A stretch of DNA of 45,993 nucleotides. Origin: CAZJFH01 sp964545205. Its GTDB lineage: Bacteria; Pseudomonadota; Alphaproteobacteria; Rhodospirillales; Magnetospirillaceae. The translations under genes were made by a program, and so were the position numbers. Below, piece after piece: positions 8,087 to 15,743 of the stretch (position 1 is its first letter; every line of letters begins with the position of its first letter). The DNA lies in the NCBI GenBank assembly GCA_964545205.1, contig CAZJFH010000039.1, positions 1 to 45,993 on the forward strand, in the 5' to 3' direction. The notes under the pieces were generated by a model. The model was given only the letters and a program-made list of their open reading frames with translations. It had not been told where the DNA came from and did no database searches.

Positions 8087-8836
8087 ATGGTCAAGATCTC
8101 GGCCCGAGGCGTTCAGGTCCACTACGGCGACAAGCCGGCCCTGAAGGGCATCGACCTCGACGTGCCCGGCAACCAGGTGACGGCGCTGATCGGGCCGTCG
8201 GGCTGCGGCAAGTCGACCTTCCTGCGCTGCCTCAACCGGATGAACGACATCATCGAGGGCGCCCGCGTCTCGGGCGCGGTGCTGATCGACGGGGCCGACA
8301 TAAACGGCCTCGATCCGGTCCAGCTTCGCGCTCGCGTCGGCATGGTGTTCCAAAAGCCCAACCCGTTCCCGAAGTCCATCTACGACAACGTCGCCTACGG
8401 GCCGCGCATCCACGGCATGGCCCGCGACCGCGGCGAGCTGAACGACATCGTGATGACCAGCCTCGAGCGCGCCGGCCTGCTGGCCGAGGTCGAGGACCGC
8501 CTGGACGAGCCGGGCACCGGCCTGTCGGGCGGTCAGCAGCAGCGCCTGTGCATCGCCCGCGCCATCGCCGTCGATCCCGAGGTGATCCTGATGGACGAGC
8601 CGTGCTCGGCCCTCGACCCGATCGCCACCGCCAAGGTCGAGGAGCTGATCGACGAGCTGCGCGAGAACTACACCATCGTCATCGTCACCCATTCGATGCA
8701 GCAGGCGGCGCGCGTGTCGCAGAAGACCGCGTTCTTCCATCTCGGGGAACTGATCGAGGTCGGCGACACCGAGCAGATCTTCACCAATCCCCAGCATCGC
8801 CTGACCCAAGGCTACATCACGGGACGTTTCGGCTGA
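8087..8836 (+). CDS. pstB: Phosphate ABC transporter ATP-binding protein PstB
   Basis: A 249-residue ABC ATPase of normal length. Visible motifs are Walker A GPSGCGKST (36-44), the Q-loop within MVFQKPNPFPKSIYDNV (hallmark of PstB), the signature LSGGQQQR, Walker B VILMDEPCSALDP and the switch histidine in IVTHSMQQA. It powers phosphate import through PstCA and, with PhoU, reports transport state to the PhoR/PhoB system. The stop codon shares one base with the phoU ATG (TGATG at 8834-8838). Confidence 0.97.
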   Translation: MVKISARGVQVHYGDKPALKGIDLDVPGNQVTALIGPSGCGKSTFLRCLNRMNDIIEGARVSGAVLIDGADINGLDPVQLRARVGMVFQKPNPFPKSIYDNVAYGPRIHGMARDRGELNDIVMTSLERAGLLAEVEDRLDEPGTGLSGGQQQRLCIARAIAVDPEVILMDEPCSALDPIATAKVEELIDELRENYTIVIVTHSMQQAARVSQKTAFFHLGELIEVGDTEQIFTNPQHRLTQGYITGRFG

Positions 8837-9573
8837 TGCCGCATCGCAGACCGCCGCAGCCCGGCGAGCACACCGTCCGGTCCTATGACGACGAGCTCGC
8901 CCATCTCACCAACCTCGTCGCCCGCATGGGCGGCCTGGCCGAGGCCCAGCTCGCGGCCGCGCTGCAGGCGCTGAGCAACCGCGACGGCGACCTCGCCACC
9001 CGGGTGGTCGCGTCCGACGCCGCCGTCGACGAGCTGGAACGCGAGATCGACCAGCTGACCGTGCGGCTGCTGGCCCTGCGCCAGCCGGTCGCCCAGGACC
9101 TGCGCCAGATCGTCGGCGCGCTGAAGATCGCGTCCGATCTCGAGCGCATGGCCGACTATGCCGCCAACATCGCCAAGCGCGCCGTCGTCCTCAACGGCCT
9201 GCCGCCCGTCGCGCCGCTGGCCGGCGTGCCGCGGCTCGGCCGCGTGGTCCAGGAGATGATCAAGGACGTGCTCGACGCCTTTGTCGAGGGCGACGTCGAC
9301 AAGGCGATGCGGGTGCGCCGCCGCGACGGCGAGGTCGACGAGATGTACACCGCGCTGCTGCGCGAGCTGATCACCTACATGATGGAGGATCCGCGCACGA
9401 TCACGCCCTGCACCCATCTGATGTTCATGGCCAAGAACGTGGAGCGGATCGGCGATCACGCGACCAACGTCGCCGAGATCATCTGGTTCCTGGTGCGCGG
9501 CACGACGTTGAAGGAGGCGCGGCCGAAGGGCGAGACGACCGGCGAGGCCGCCGATCACGGGAGCGAGTCATGA
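8836..9573 (+). CDS. phoU: Phosphate-signalling regulator PhoU
   Basis: The 245-residue product has the two repeated three-helix PhoU domains: one around LTNLVARMGGLAEAQLAAAL..DAAVDELEREIDQL, the second around VVQEMIKDVLDAFVEGDVDKAM. It ends with CTHLMFMAKNVERIGDHATNVAEIIWFLVRG, the classic second metal-cluster motif E/DxxxD. PhoU restrains PhoR/PhoB signalling and PstSCAB uptake when phosphate is plentiful. The ATG overlaps the pstB stop by one base, and its own stop overlaps the phoB ATG (ATGA at 9570-9573). Confidence 0.95.
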   Translation: MPHRRPPQPGEHTVRSYDDELAHLTNLVARMGGLAEAQLAAALQALSNRDGDLATRVVASDAAVDELEREIDQLTVRLLALRQPVAQDLRQIVGALKIASDLERMADYAANIAKRAVVLNGLPPVAPLAGVPRLGRVVQEMIKDVLDAFVEGDVDKAMRVRRRDGEVDEMYTALLRELITYMMEDPRTITPCTHLMFMAKNVERIGDHATNVAEIIWFLVRGTTLKEARPKGETTGEAADHGSES

Positions 9574-10268
9574 AGCCATTGGTGTTGATCGTCGAGGACG
9601 AGGCGGCGCTGCTGACCCTGCTGCGCTACAATCTCGAGAAGGAAGGCTTTCGCATCTGCGAGGCGACCGACGGCGAGGAGGCGCTGGCGGCGGCCGCCGA
9701 GCAGAGCCCGGACGCCGTCATCCTCGACTGGATGCTGCCGGTGATGTCGGGCGTCGAGGTGTGCCGGCAGTTGCGCCGCAAGCCGAAGACCCGCGACATC
9801 CCGGTGCTGATGCTGACCGCCCGCGGCGAGGAGGCCGACAAGGTGCGGGGCCTCGACGTCGGCGCCGACGACTACATGACCAAGCCGTTCTCGATGCCGG
9901 AACTGCTGGCCCGCCTGCGCGCCCTGCTGCGGCGCGCCCAGCCGGCGCAGAGCAAGGGCACGCTGCAGTTCCAGGACATCGTCATGGACCTGACGGCGCA
10001 TCGCGTCAGCCGCGGCGGACGCGCCATCCATCTCGGCCCGACCGAGTTCCGGCTGCTGCAGTTCTTCCTGCTGCACCCGCGCTGCGTGTTCTCGCGCGAG
10101 GAGCTCCTCAACGCCGTCTGGGGTCACGACATCTATGTCGAGCCGCGCACCGTCGACGTCCACATTCGTCGCCTGCGGAAGGCCCTGAACGCCGAGGGCG
10201 AGACCGACCTCATTCGCACCGTGCGCGCCGCGGGCTATGCTTTGGATGCCGAGGCGGCGGAAGTATAA
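9570..10268 (+). CDS. phoB: Phosphate regulon response regulator PhoB
   Basis: A 232-residue OmpR/PhoB-family regulator. The receiver domain (1-120) has the acidic pair E9/D10, phospho-acceptor D53 (ILDWMLP), T83-region MLTARGEE and K of TKPFS. The winged-helix DNA-binding domain follows, with LGPTEFRLLQFFLLHPRCVFSREELLNAVWG and EPRTVDVHIRRLRKAL, close to PhoB. It should bind the Pho boxes at 4220-4263 and autoregulate. The operon ends here with no phoR sensor kinase in the window; PhoR is expected elsewhere. Gene order is typical of alphaproteobacterial pst-phoU-phoB operons. Confidence 0.95.
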   Translation: MKPLVLIVEDEAALLTLLRYNLEKEGFRICEATDGEEALAAAAEQSPDAVILDWMLPVMSGVEVCRQLRRKPKTRDIPVLMLTARGEEADKVRGLDVGADDYMTKPFSMPELLARLRALLRRAQPAQSKGTLQFQDIVMDLTAHRVSRGGRAIHLGPTEFRLLQFFLLHPRCVFSREELLNAVWGHDIYVEPRTVDVHIRRLRKALNAEGETDLIRTVRAAGYALDAEAAEV

Positions 10269-10366
10269 GCCTTCCGGGAGAGCGCCTTTCGAACAGTTGT
10301 GACGACTTATCCAAACGCCATATCTTCAAGCCACAATGGACATGGCTGGGCGGAAGGAAAGGTCGG

Positions 10367-10912
10367 ATGAATGCGGCAACGGGGATTCTGTTTCTCCTGA
10401 TAGACAGCGGCCATGGCGAATGTGATCTTGTCGACATGGTGCGCCGAGGCCTGAATCGGGACTCGCGTTTTTCTTTCCCGCGCCGGGCCATCACCGGCGA
10501 TGCGCCAGCGGCCAGCGCCGAACTCCATCAGTCCGTCACGCCGGCGCAGTTCCAGGATCTGCGTCGGACCGGCGCGTTCAGCCTGATTTGGGGCAGCGGC
10601 CGGCGCAACTTCGCCCTGCCGTCCTCGGTCGACGCCGACCTCGCCGCCGGGCGCGTGGTCCTGGCGGCGGCGGCGCCGTCCGCGGTGGCGGCGGCCTGCG
10701 CCCGCTGGCCCCAGGTCGTCGCGGTGCTGACGGCGGAAGGCGAGGCCGAGGTTCCGGACATCCTCCTCGGCGGATGCGAGGAGATCGTGCGCCTGCGCGC
10801 GGCGCGCCCGTCGGCCGCCGCGGCCGAGCTGGCCGGATGGCTGCGCGACGCGGTCCCGACGGTGCTGCCGCAGCGCGGGCGCCATCGCATCGCCGGGCCG
10901 TCGATCATCTGA
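10367..10912 (+). CDS. PhnN-like protein with a degenerate P-loop (probable pseudo-kinase)
   Basis: A 181-residue protein. By eye it aligns along its length with ribose 1,5-bisphosphate phosphokinase PhnN. RAITGDAPAASAELH fits the PhnN segment RYITRDASAGSENH, followed by a SVTPAQF-type stretch, the LIWGSGRRNFALPSSVDADLAAGRVVL core and a DILL..RL tail. The nucleotide-binding loop is lost. Where PhnN has GPSGSGKDS, this protein has I12-D-S-G-H-G-E18-C-D20, so the essential lysine is replaced by glutamate. Kinase activity is therefore unlikely, and a regulatory or structural role is inferred. It lies 98 bp after phoB. The ATG has GGAAAGG upstream. The homology is read by eye and needs a profile search. 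Confidence 0.6.
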   Translation: MNAATGILFLLIDSGHGECDLVDMVRRGLNRDSRFSFPRRAITGDAPAASAELHQSVTPAQFQDLRRTGAFSLIWGSGRRNFALPSSVDADLAAGRVVLAAAAPSAVAAACARWPQVVAVLTAEGEAEVPDILLGGCEEIVRLRAARPSAAAAELAGWLRDAVPTVLPQRGRHRIAGPSII

Positions 10913-10937
10913 CGACAGCCGGGTCCGCTAGGTCGAA

Positions 10938-10965
10938 CGGCGCGCCGGCTGCGCGCGGCGCGCCG
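10938..10965. terminator. GC-rich hairpin between convergent genes
   Basis: The self-complementary decamer CGGCGCGCCG occurs at 10938-10947 and again at 10956-10965, allowing a 10-bp stem with an 8-nt loop. It sits between the stops of the PhnN-like gene and apt, so it is a candidate bidirectional terminator. There is no T-run. Confidence 0.45.
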
Positions 10966-10966
10966 G

Positions 10967-11482
10967 TTACGAGTCGTACTGGACCAGCGAGGTGAAGGGC
11001 ACGTCCAGGCGCTCGCGGCCCTTCAGGAACGTCAGCTCGATGATCGAGGCGGCGCCGACGACCTCGCCGCCCATCTTGTTGATCAGCTCGATCGCCGCGC
11101 ACATGGTGCCGCCGGTCGCCAACAGGTCGTCGACCAGCACCACCCGCTGGCCCGGCGTCACCGCGTCTTCCTGCATCTCGACCATGTCGGTGCCGTATTC
11201 CAGCGCGTATTCGTGGCGCACGGTCTTGCCCGGCAGCTTTCCCTTCTTGCGCACCATGATGAACCCGCAGCCGAGCTTCAGCGCCAGGGGGGCCGCGACC
11301 AGGAATCCGCGCGACTCGATGCCGGCCAGCACGTCCGGGTGATGCTTGCGCACCGCGTTGGCCAGGCGGCCCATCGTGACCTGCCAGGCGTCGCCATGCG
11401 CCAGCAGCGTCGAGATGTCGTAGAACAGGATGCCGGGCTTCGGGAAGTCGGGAATCGAGCGGATGTGGTCCTTGATGTCCAT
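10967..11482 (-). CDS. apt: Adenine phosphoribosyltransferase
   Basis: The 171-residue protein has the standard Apt length. It begins with DHIRSIPDFPKPGILFYDIS, a signature of the family. The PRPP-binding motif VVLVDDLLATGGT is near residues 120-132, and GIESRGFL and RKKGKLPG complete the active site. The enzyme salvages adenine with PRPP to AMP in the cytoplasm. The ATG at 11482 has AAGGAC about 6 nt upstream, and no in-frame ATG close upstream fits the family better. Divergent from the TAXI receptor gene, with 168 bp between starts. Confidence 0.96.
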   Translation of the reverse strand: MDIKDHIRSIPDFPKPGILFYDISTLLAHGDAWQVTMGRLANAVRKHHPDVLAGIESRGFLVAAPLALKLGCGFIMVRKKGKLPGKTVRHEYALEYGTDMVEMQEDAVTPGQRVVLVDDLLATGGTMCAAIELINKMGGEVVGAASIIELTFLKGRERLDVPFTSLVQYDS

Positions 11483-11650
11483 GGCGTCCTTCGCATGGTT
11501 CGCTTTGGCTGGGCGGATCGTACCCGATCGCGGGCGCCGCGCAAACACTGTGTCGGCCGCAGGGCCTATCCGGCCCGGCCCGTTGCGCGGCAGGCGGGCG
11601 TTCTCTAACATGCGCGGCGACGTACCGGTCCAACTGGAAAAAGAACAAGG

Positions 11651-12664
11651 ATGAACATAGTCCCCCCCGCCGCGCGCCGACTGGTGGCCTGGGCCGTCGC
11701 CGGCCTGATCTGCGCGACGGCGCCGGCCGCCGCCCAGAACGGCGCCGACCCGGCGAAGCCCTCCGACCGACGGCCGCTGATCCTGATCACCGGCGAGATC
11801 ACCGGCTTCTATTTCCCGGTCGGCGGCGCCATCTGCCGCATGGCCGGCCGCGAGCGCGGCCGTCATGGCCTGCGCTGCCTGATCGAGCCGAGCCCGGGCA
11901 ACGCCGCCAACCTCGCCGCGCTGCGCTCCGGCGAGGCCGACCTCGCCATCGTGCAGTCGCGCGCCCAACGGCAGTCGTTCCGGGGCGAGGGGCCGTTCGC
12001 GCCCGAAGGCGCCTTCGCCGACATGCGCTCGCTGGCCTCGCTGCACGGCGAGGCGCTGGTGGTCCTGGCCGCCAAGTCGGCCGGGGTCAAGACTCTGGCC
12101 GACCTGAAGGGCAAGAAGGTCAATCTCGGCCGGCCCGGATCGTTCCAGCGCCTGATGGCCGAGGCCGCCCTGGCCGGCGCCGGGCTGACCCCCGAGGCTC
12201 CGGCCGCGGTCCTGGAGATGGATCTGTCGCAGCAGAAGGACGGCCTGTGCGACGGGCGCATCGACGCCGCCTTCTTTTCCGGGCTCCACCCGATGGCCGT
12301 CGTCCAGGACGCCCTGGCGCGGTGCGAGGTCGAGATCGTCGACCTGAGCGCCGACTCCGTCGCCAAGGTGACCAAGGCCGAGCCCTATCTCGCCGCCCAC
12401 GAGATTCCGGCCGAGGTCTACGACGGTCTCGAGAAGGACGTCGACACGGTGGCGATGAAGGCCACCCTGGTCGCCACCGAGGAACTCGAGGACGAGGTCG
12501 CCTACGAGGTGGTCAAGGCCCTGGTCGAGAACTTCGACGCCTTCCAGGCCATGCATCCGCTGCTGCAACGGGTGGTGCGCACCGGCCTGCCGGTCGAGGG
12601 CCTGACCGCGCCGCTGCATCCCGGCGCCGTGCGCTACTACAAGGAAATCGGCCTGCTGCCGTAG
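11651..12664 (+). CDS. TAXI-family TRAP transporter solute receptor (orphan)
   Basis: A 337-residue secreted protein with a signal peptide ending near PAAAQ (about residue 29). TAXI features are the TGEITGFYFPVGGAICRM opening, EPSPGNAANLAALRSGEADLAIVQS (ligand loop) and NLGRPGSFQRLMAEAAL. The tail, with YKEIGLLP at the C-terminus, is typical of the family. Such receptors bind organic acids or amino acids in the periplasm for a TRAP permease, but no DctM or fused permease lies nearby. It could feed a distant permease or act as a sensor partner. The ligand is unknown. A strong terminator follows. Confidence 0.88.
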   Translation: MNIVPPAARRLVAWAVAGLICATAPAAAQNGADPAKPSDRRPLILITGEITGFYFPVGGAICRMAGRERGRHGLRCLIEPSPGNAANLAALRSGEADLAIVQSRAQRQSFRGEGPFAPEGAFADMRSLASLHGEALVVLAAKSAGVKTLADLKGKKVNLGRPGSFQRLMAEAALAGAGLTPEAPAAVLEMDLSQQKDGLCDGRIDAAFFSGLHPMAVVQDALARCEVEIVDLSADSVAKVTKAEPYLAAHEIPAEVYDGLEKDVDTVAMKATLVATEELEDEVAYEVVKALVENFDAFQAMHPLLQRVVRTGLPVEGLTAPLHPGAVRYYKEIGLLP

Positions 12665-12676
12665 GCCGGACGCGAA

Positions 12677-12706
12677 ACGGGCCGCGGCGTTCCCGCCGCG
12701 GCCCGT
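12677..12706. terminator. Bidirectional terminator
   Basis: A perfect 13-bp stem: ACGGGCCGCGGCG (12677-12689) with CGCCGCGGCCCGT (12694-12706), loop TTCC. It lies between the convergent stops of the TAXI receptor (12664) and the cytochrome c gene (12726). Confidence 0.7.
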
Positions 12707-12725
12707 GCGCCGCGATCCGCGGGCG

Positions 12726-13154
12726 TCACTTGCAGGCGGCGACTTCCTTCAGGAACACCGCGATGTCCTTGCGCTTGCCCTCGTCCTTGAGGCTGAAGAA
12801 CATGCCGTGCTTCATCTCGCTGCCGTTGACGCTGGCCAGGAACGACTTCGGGTCGGCGACGTAAGACATCAGGCTGTCTTCGTCCCAGGTCAGCTTCTCG
12901 CCGGCCATCTTCATCGCTTCCGAGTACTTCTTGTAGTCCGCGACGCCGGCGGCCTTGCTGCCGTACACCGTGGCCAGGTTCGGGCCGGTCGGTCGCGACG
13001 GCTTGCCCGGCTGCAGCTCGTGGCAGCCCTTGCACGCGGCGGCGGCCTTCTGCCCGGCCTTGCCCTGATCCGACAGGTTGCACTCGGCGGCCCAGGCGCC
13101 GCTGGCGAAGGCCAGGGCGACCGCGGTGCCCGCGATCATGGACTTGAGAAACAT
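12726..13154 (-). CDS. Class I cytochrome c (c2/c550-like), periplasmic
   Basis: The 142-residue precursor has a signal peptide ending in GAWA (residue 22). One haem-binding site, CKGCH (41-45), lies near the start of the mature domain. The GPNLATVYG segment and a distal methionine, probably M118 in MKHGMFF, complete a class I fold for single-electron transfer. Two extra cysteines, C25 just after the signal cleavage site and C141 at the penultimate residue, could form a disulfide joining the ends of the domain. A ribosome site (AGGAGAACG) and a good promoter precede the ATG. The redox partner cannot be inferred from the neighbours. Confidence 0.88.
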   Translation of the reverse strand: MFLKSMIAGTAVALAFASGAWAAECNLSDQGKAGQKAAAACKGCHELQPGKPSRPTGPNLATVYGSKAAGVADYKKYSEAMKMAGEKLTWDEDSLMSYVADPKSFLASVNGSEMKHGMFFSLKDEGKRKDIAVFLKEVAACK

Positions 13155-13198
13155 GTTGCGTTCTCCTGTTGCGGCTTGCGACCCAAAAGTCGGCCGGC

Positions 13199-13227
13199 AT
13201 TATCCGTCAGTCCAATGACCGTTTCAA
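13199..13227 (-). promoter_or_regulatory. Sigma-70-type promoter for the cytochrome c gene
   Basis: On the minus strand, TTGAAA (13227-13222) and GATAAT (13204-13199) are separated by exactly 17 bp. Each matches its consensus at five of six positions. The start site would fall near 13192, giving a leader of about 38 nt. Confidence 0.7.
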
Positions 13228-13386
13228 CTGCCGTCCATGCCGAATGGAGTAGGAGGCGGCGCGCCCGACCGGGTGGCATCCGACAAATGTACGTCGGCGA
13301 CTCGACCAACGTGCTGTGTTCTTCGGGCGGCGCTTTGGGCAAAGATGCTTGGCAACGCTCCAAACAACGATCGATCGGGGGAAGTG

Positions 13387-13632
13387 ATGCGGCAGACCGC
13401 AGTCGAGGCCGGGCCGGAGGCAGTCAGCCTCAAGGCGGCAAGCTACGAACTCAGCGCGCTGGCCGAGGCGCTGGCGTCCGAGGCGCGACGGCTCGGACAG
13501 CTCGGCCAGGCGGCCAAGCCCGATCCGCAGCTGATGGCCGAGATCGACGCGCTGATCCGGTCGTTGCGCGGCGGCACCAGGACGCTGCGCCTGGCGCGCC
13601 TCAACGGCGTGGCCCTGCGCCAGGTCGTTTGA
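13387..13632 (+). CDS. Small hypothetical protein
   Basis: An 81-residue protein of unknown function. It is alanine- and leucine-rich with a helical pattern (SYELSALAEALASEARRL, then MAEIDALIRSL), and has no signal peptide or membrane segment. The ATG is chosen because GGGGGAAG lies 3-10 nt before it; an in-frame upstream ATG at 13237 has no comparable site. It is followed 44 bp later by another small gene on the same strand, so they may be co-transcribed. Codon use matches the surroundings. Confidence 0.6.
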   Translation: MRQTAVEAGPEAVSLKAASYELSALAEALASEARRLGQLGQAAKPDPQLMAEIDALIRSLRGGTRTLRLARLNGVALRQVV

Positions 13633-13676
13633 TCCATACCATTCGGGCAGGTCGGCCGCGCCGAGGAGGAACGGGA

Positions 13677-13907
13677 ATGTGGGGCAGAAGCGACATCCGC
13701 ACGGGCCAGCGGTTCGTCAAGGCCAGCGGTTTCGATCGCGAGGTCTGGGTGGTCGCCGAACTGGTCGAGCGGCCCGGCTGCCCGCGCCACGTGCGCCTGG
13801 CGAAGGAAGGCCGGCGCGGCGAGAATCTGACCGTCGCCGCGGTCGCGCTGAGCGACCGCCGCCTGTTCCGCTCGGTCGGCGCGACGGGGCCGACGCCGAT
13901 CAACTGA
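13677..13907 (+). CDS. Small hypothetical protein
   Basis: A 76-residue protein with no recognised domain. The sequence predicts a small beta-rich fold: DIRTGQRF, then VWVVAELVERPGCPRHVRL, then NLTVAAVALSDRRLF. It has no signal peptide and no cysteine pair. GAGGAACGGGA upstream of the ATG is a suitable ribosome site. It is 44 bp downstream of the other small gene and ends 33 bp before a convergent gene. Confidence 0.6.
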   Translation: MWGRSDIRTGQRFVKASGFDREVWVVAELVERPGCPRHVRLAKEGRRGENLTVAAVALSDRRLFRSVGATGPTPIN

Positions 13908-13915
13908 ATCCCCTT

Positions 13916-13932
13916 GGCGCCGGCGCGGCGCC
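13916..13932. terminator. Short hairpin between convergent genes
   Basis: GGCGCCG (13916-13922) pairs with CGGCGCC (13926-13932) around a 3-nt loop, in the gap between the stops at 13907 and 13941. A weak candidate because the loop is tight and there is no T-run. Confidence 0.35.
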
Positions 13933-13940
13933 CCGCGGCC

Positions 13941-14159
13941 TCAGCCGCCCTGGGCGGCCGCCCAGTCGCCGAGCAGCTTGCCGATCCCGGCGGCACGCTC
14001 GACATCGAGATCGATGATGGTGAACCGCGCGCGGCCTTCCTTGAAGCGCAGCCGCAGCATCTTCATGCCGCTCTCGTAGGCCACTTCCTGGACGACCACT
14101 TCGCGGCTCCACGGCAGCGCCAGCTTCTGCAGTTCGGTCACCGTCTCGTCGCTCACCAT
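13941..14159 (-). CDS. Small hypothetical protein downstream of the amidase
   Basis: A 72-residue protein with no assigned function. It has a short N-terminal helix (TVTELQKLALPW), two beta strands (EVVVQEVAYESGMKMLRLRFKEG and RFTIIDLDVERA) and a final helix. It starts 7 nt after the amidase stop and is therefore probably translated from the same message. The strand pattern and lack of signal peptide suggest a compact cytoplasmic protein. Confidence 0.65.
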   Translation of the reverse strand: MVSDETVTELQKLALPWSREVVVQEVAYESGMKMLRLRFKEGRARFTIIDLDVERAAGIGKLLGDWAAAQGG

Positions 14160-14166
14160 CGGTCTC

Positions 14167-14871
14167 CTATTCCACCAGTTCCAGCAGCAGCTCCAGCCGC
14201 CGCACCGTCTCGCCGTCCAGCCGGCCGTCGACGCGCCGCGGCCGGAAATGGCGCTGGAAGGCGGCAATCACCGCGCGGGCGGCGTCGTTCAGCGCGCCGT
14301 CGACGGCGCAGTCGTAGCCGTAGCGGGCCAGCATGATCTGGATCTCCTCGACGGCGCGGTCGGGCTGGGGCTCGGGCTGCTCCTCGTGCGGCGGCCACAG
14401 GCCGATGCCCCAGCGCGCCAGCCGCGCCCAGTCGAACAGTTCGCCCGGATCCTGCTTGCGCGTCGGGGCGACGTCGGAATGGCCGACGACGTTGCGCGGC
14501 GGGATCGCGTGGCGGCCCAGGATGTCGCGGGCCAGGCCGCGCAGGCTCAGCATCTGGGGCTCGGGGAAGGCGCGGTAGCCGAATTCGTGGCCGGGATTGA
14601 CCAGCTCGATGCCGATCGAGCGGTCGTTGACGTCGCGCGCCCCGCGCCAGCACGCGACGCCGGCGTGCCAGGCGCGCCGCCGCTCGTCGACCAGCCGGAA
14701 CACCGTGCCGTCCTCGTCGATCAGGTAATGGGCGCTGACCTTGGCCGCCGGGTCGCACAGCCGTTCGAGCGCCGCCTCGGCGCTTTGCATGCCGGTGTAG
14801 TGCAGCACCAGGATGTCGATCTCGCAGCCGTCGGGGCGCGGTTCGTGATTGGGGGACGGCCTGTCGATCAC
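14167..14871 (-). CDS. N-acetylmuramoyl-L-alanine amidase, AmpD-like, with C-terminal peptidoglycan-binding domain
   Basis: A 234-residue protein. The Amidase_2 domain shows VLHYTGM (zinc ligand H24), SAHYLIDEDGTVFRLV, AWHAGVACW, SIGIELVNPG and the second zinc region VVGHSDVAPTRKQDPGELF. The last ~60 residues form a PG_binding_1 domain (VDGALNDAARAVIAAFQRHFRP). It would cleave the lactyl-muramyl to L-alanine bond in muropeptides. No clear signal peptide is seen, in line with cytoplasmic AmpD recycling enzymes. No ATG fits: the GTG at 14871 overlaps the upstream gene's stop as GTGA, which argues for coupled translation from that codon. Confidence 0.87.
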   Translation of the reverse strand: MIDRPSPNHEPRPDGCEIDILVLHYTGMQSAEAALERLCDPAAKVSAHYLIDEDGTVFRLVDERRRAWHAGVACWRGARDVNDRSIGIELVNPGHEFGYRAFPEPQMLSLRGLARDILGRHAIPPRNVVGHSDVAPTRKQDPGELFDWARLARWGIGLWPPHEEQPEPQPDRAVEEIQIMLARYGYDCAVDGALNDAARAVIAAFQRHFRPRRVDGRLDGETVRRLELLLELVE

Positions 14872-15728
14872 GGCCTTGGTCCCCGCCGCGCCGGCGCGAA
14901 CTGGATCACCGCCACCCCGAAGATCGTCACGCCCCCTCCCACGACCTTGTGCCATGTCAGCGGCTCGCCCAGGACCAGCACGCCGCCGGCGACGCCGATC
15001 ACCGGCGCCACCAGCATGAACGGCACCACCCGGTTCAGCTCGTAGCGGCCGAGCAGATGATACCACAGCGAATAGGCGACGATAGAGGCGCCGAGCACGG
15101 TGAAGGCCAGCGCGCCCCAGCCCGCCCAGCCGGCTTCGGCGAAGGCGGCGACCTGGCCGTCCTCGAACAGCAGCGACAGCGCCGCGAGCTGCGGCGCCGC
15201 CATCAGCGACATCCAGCCGTTCATGACCATCGGGCTGACCGCCGGCTGGCGCTTGATGGCGACGTTGGCCGCCGCCCAGGCGAAGGCGGCGAAGGCGACC
15301 AGGCCCAGCGACACCGGATCGGGCCGCGCCGGCTCGCCGGCCAGCAGGACGACGCCGGCGAAGGCCAGCACCATGCCGCCGCCGCGCGCCGGCCCCAGGC
15401 GCTCGCCGAAGAAGATCGCCGCCAGCAGCGCGCTGAACGGGATCGAGAGCTGGACGGCGATGGCGGCGGTGGCGGCGTCGATGCCGCGCAGCCCGACGAA
15501 CAGCAGTCCGAAATGCAGGACGCCCAGCATCACCGACACCAGCGCGATGCCGGGCAGCTGTTCCAGCCGCGGCCGGAACAGCGGCGCCAGCAGCAGGCCG
15601 ACGATCAGGAAGCGCAGCGCCATGAAGCCCAGCGGCGGGATCAGCCCGACCGCGACCTTGGCGGCGACGAAGTTGAGGCCCCAGACGACGACGACCGTCA
15701 CCGCGGCCGCCCAGCCGGCGGCGTTCAT
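14868..15728 (-). CDS. EamA/DMT-family inner-membrane transporter
   Basis: A 286-residue protein with about ten hydrophobic helices in two similar halves, as in the drug/metabolite transporter superfamily. The first half begins VVVVWGLNFVAAKVAV, typical of EamA domains. The second half contains VLGASIVAYSLWYHLLGRYELNRV and ends with VLGEPLTWHKVVGGGVTIFGV. These exporters move amino acids or small metabolites; the substrate is unknown. The gene is 15 bp after the zinc-ribbon protein and overlaps the amidase by 4 nt, so it is part of a minus-strand operon. Confidence 0.88.
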   Translation of the reverse strand: MNAAGWAAAVTVVVVWGLNFVAAKVAVGLIPPLGFMALRFLIVGLLLAPLFRPRLEQLPGIALVSVMLGVLHFGLLFVGLRGIDAATAAIAVQLSIPFSALLAAIFFGERLGPARGGGMVLAFAGVVLLAGEPARPDPVSLGLVAFAAFAWAAANVAIKRQPAVSPMVMNGWMSLMAAPQLAALSLLFEDGQVAAFAEAGWAGWGALAFTVLGASIVAYSLWYHLLGRYELNRVVPFMLVAPVIGVAGGVLVLGEPLTWHKVVGGGVTIFGVAVIQFAPARRGPRP

Positions 15729-15743
15729 TGCGCGAGCGTCCGG

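Noticed and set aside
8087..8836. Possible frameshift at the pstB-phoU junction
   Set aside because: The change of frame is explained by the TGATG overlap and both proteins are complete.
10967..12619. A 550-residue protein ending in adenine phosphoribosyltransferase
   Set aside because: The first ~380 residues are antisense to the TAXI receptor. Apt starts at 11482 with its own ribosome site and standard length.
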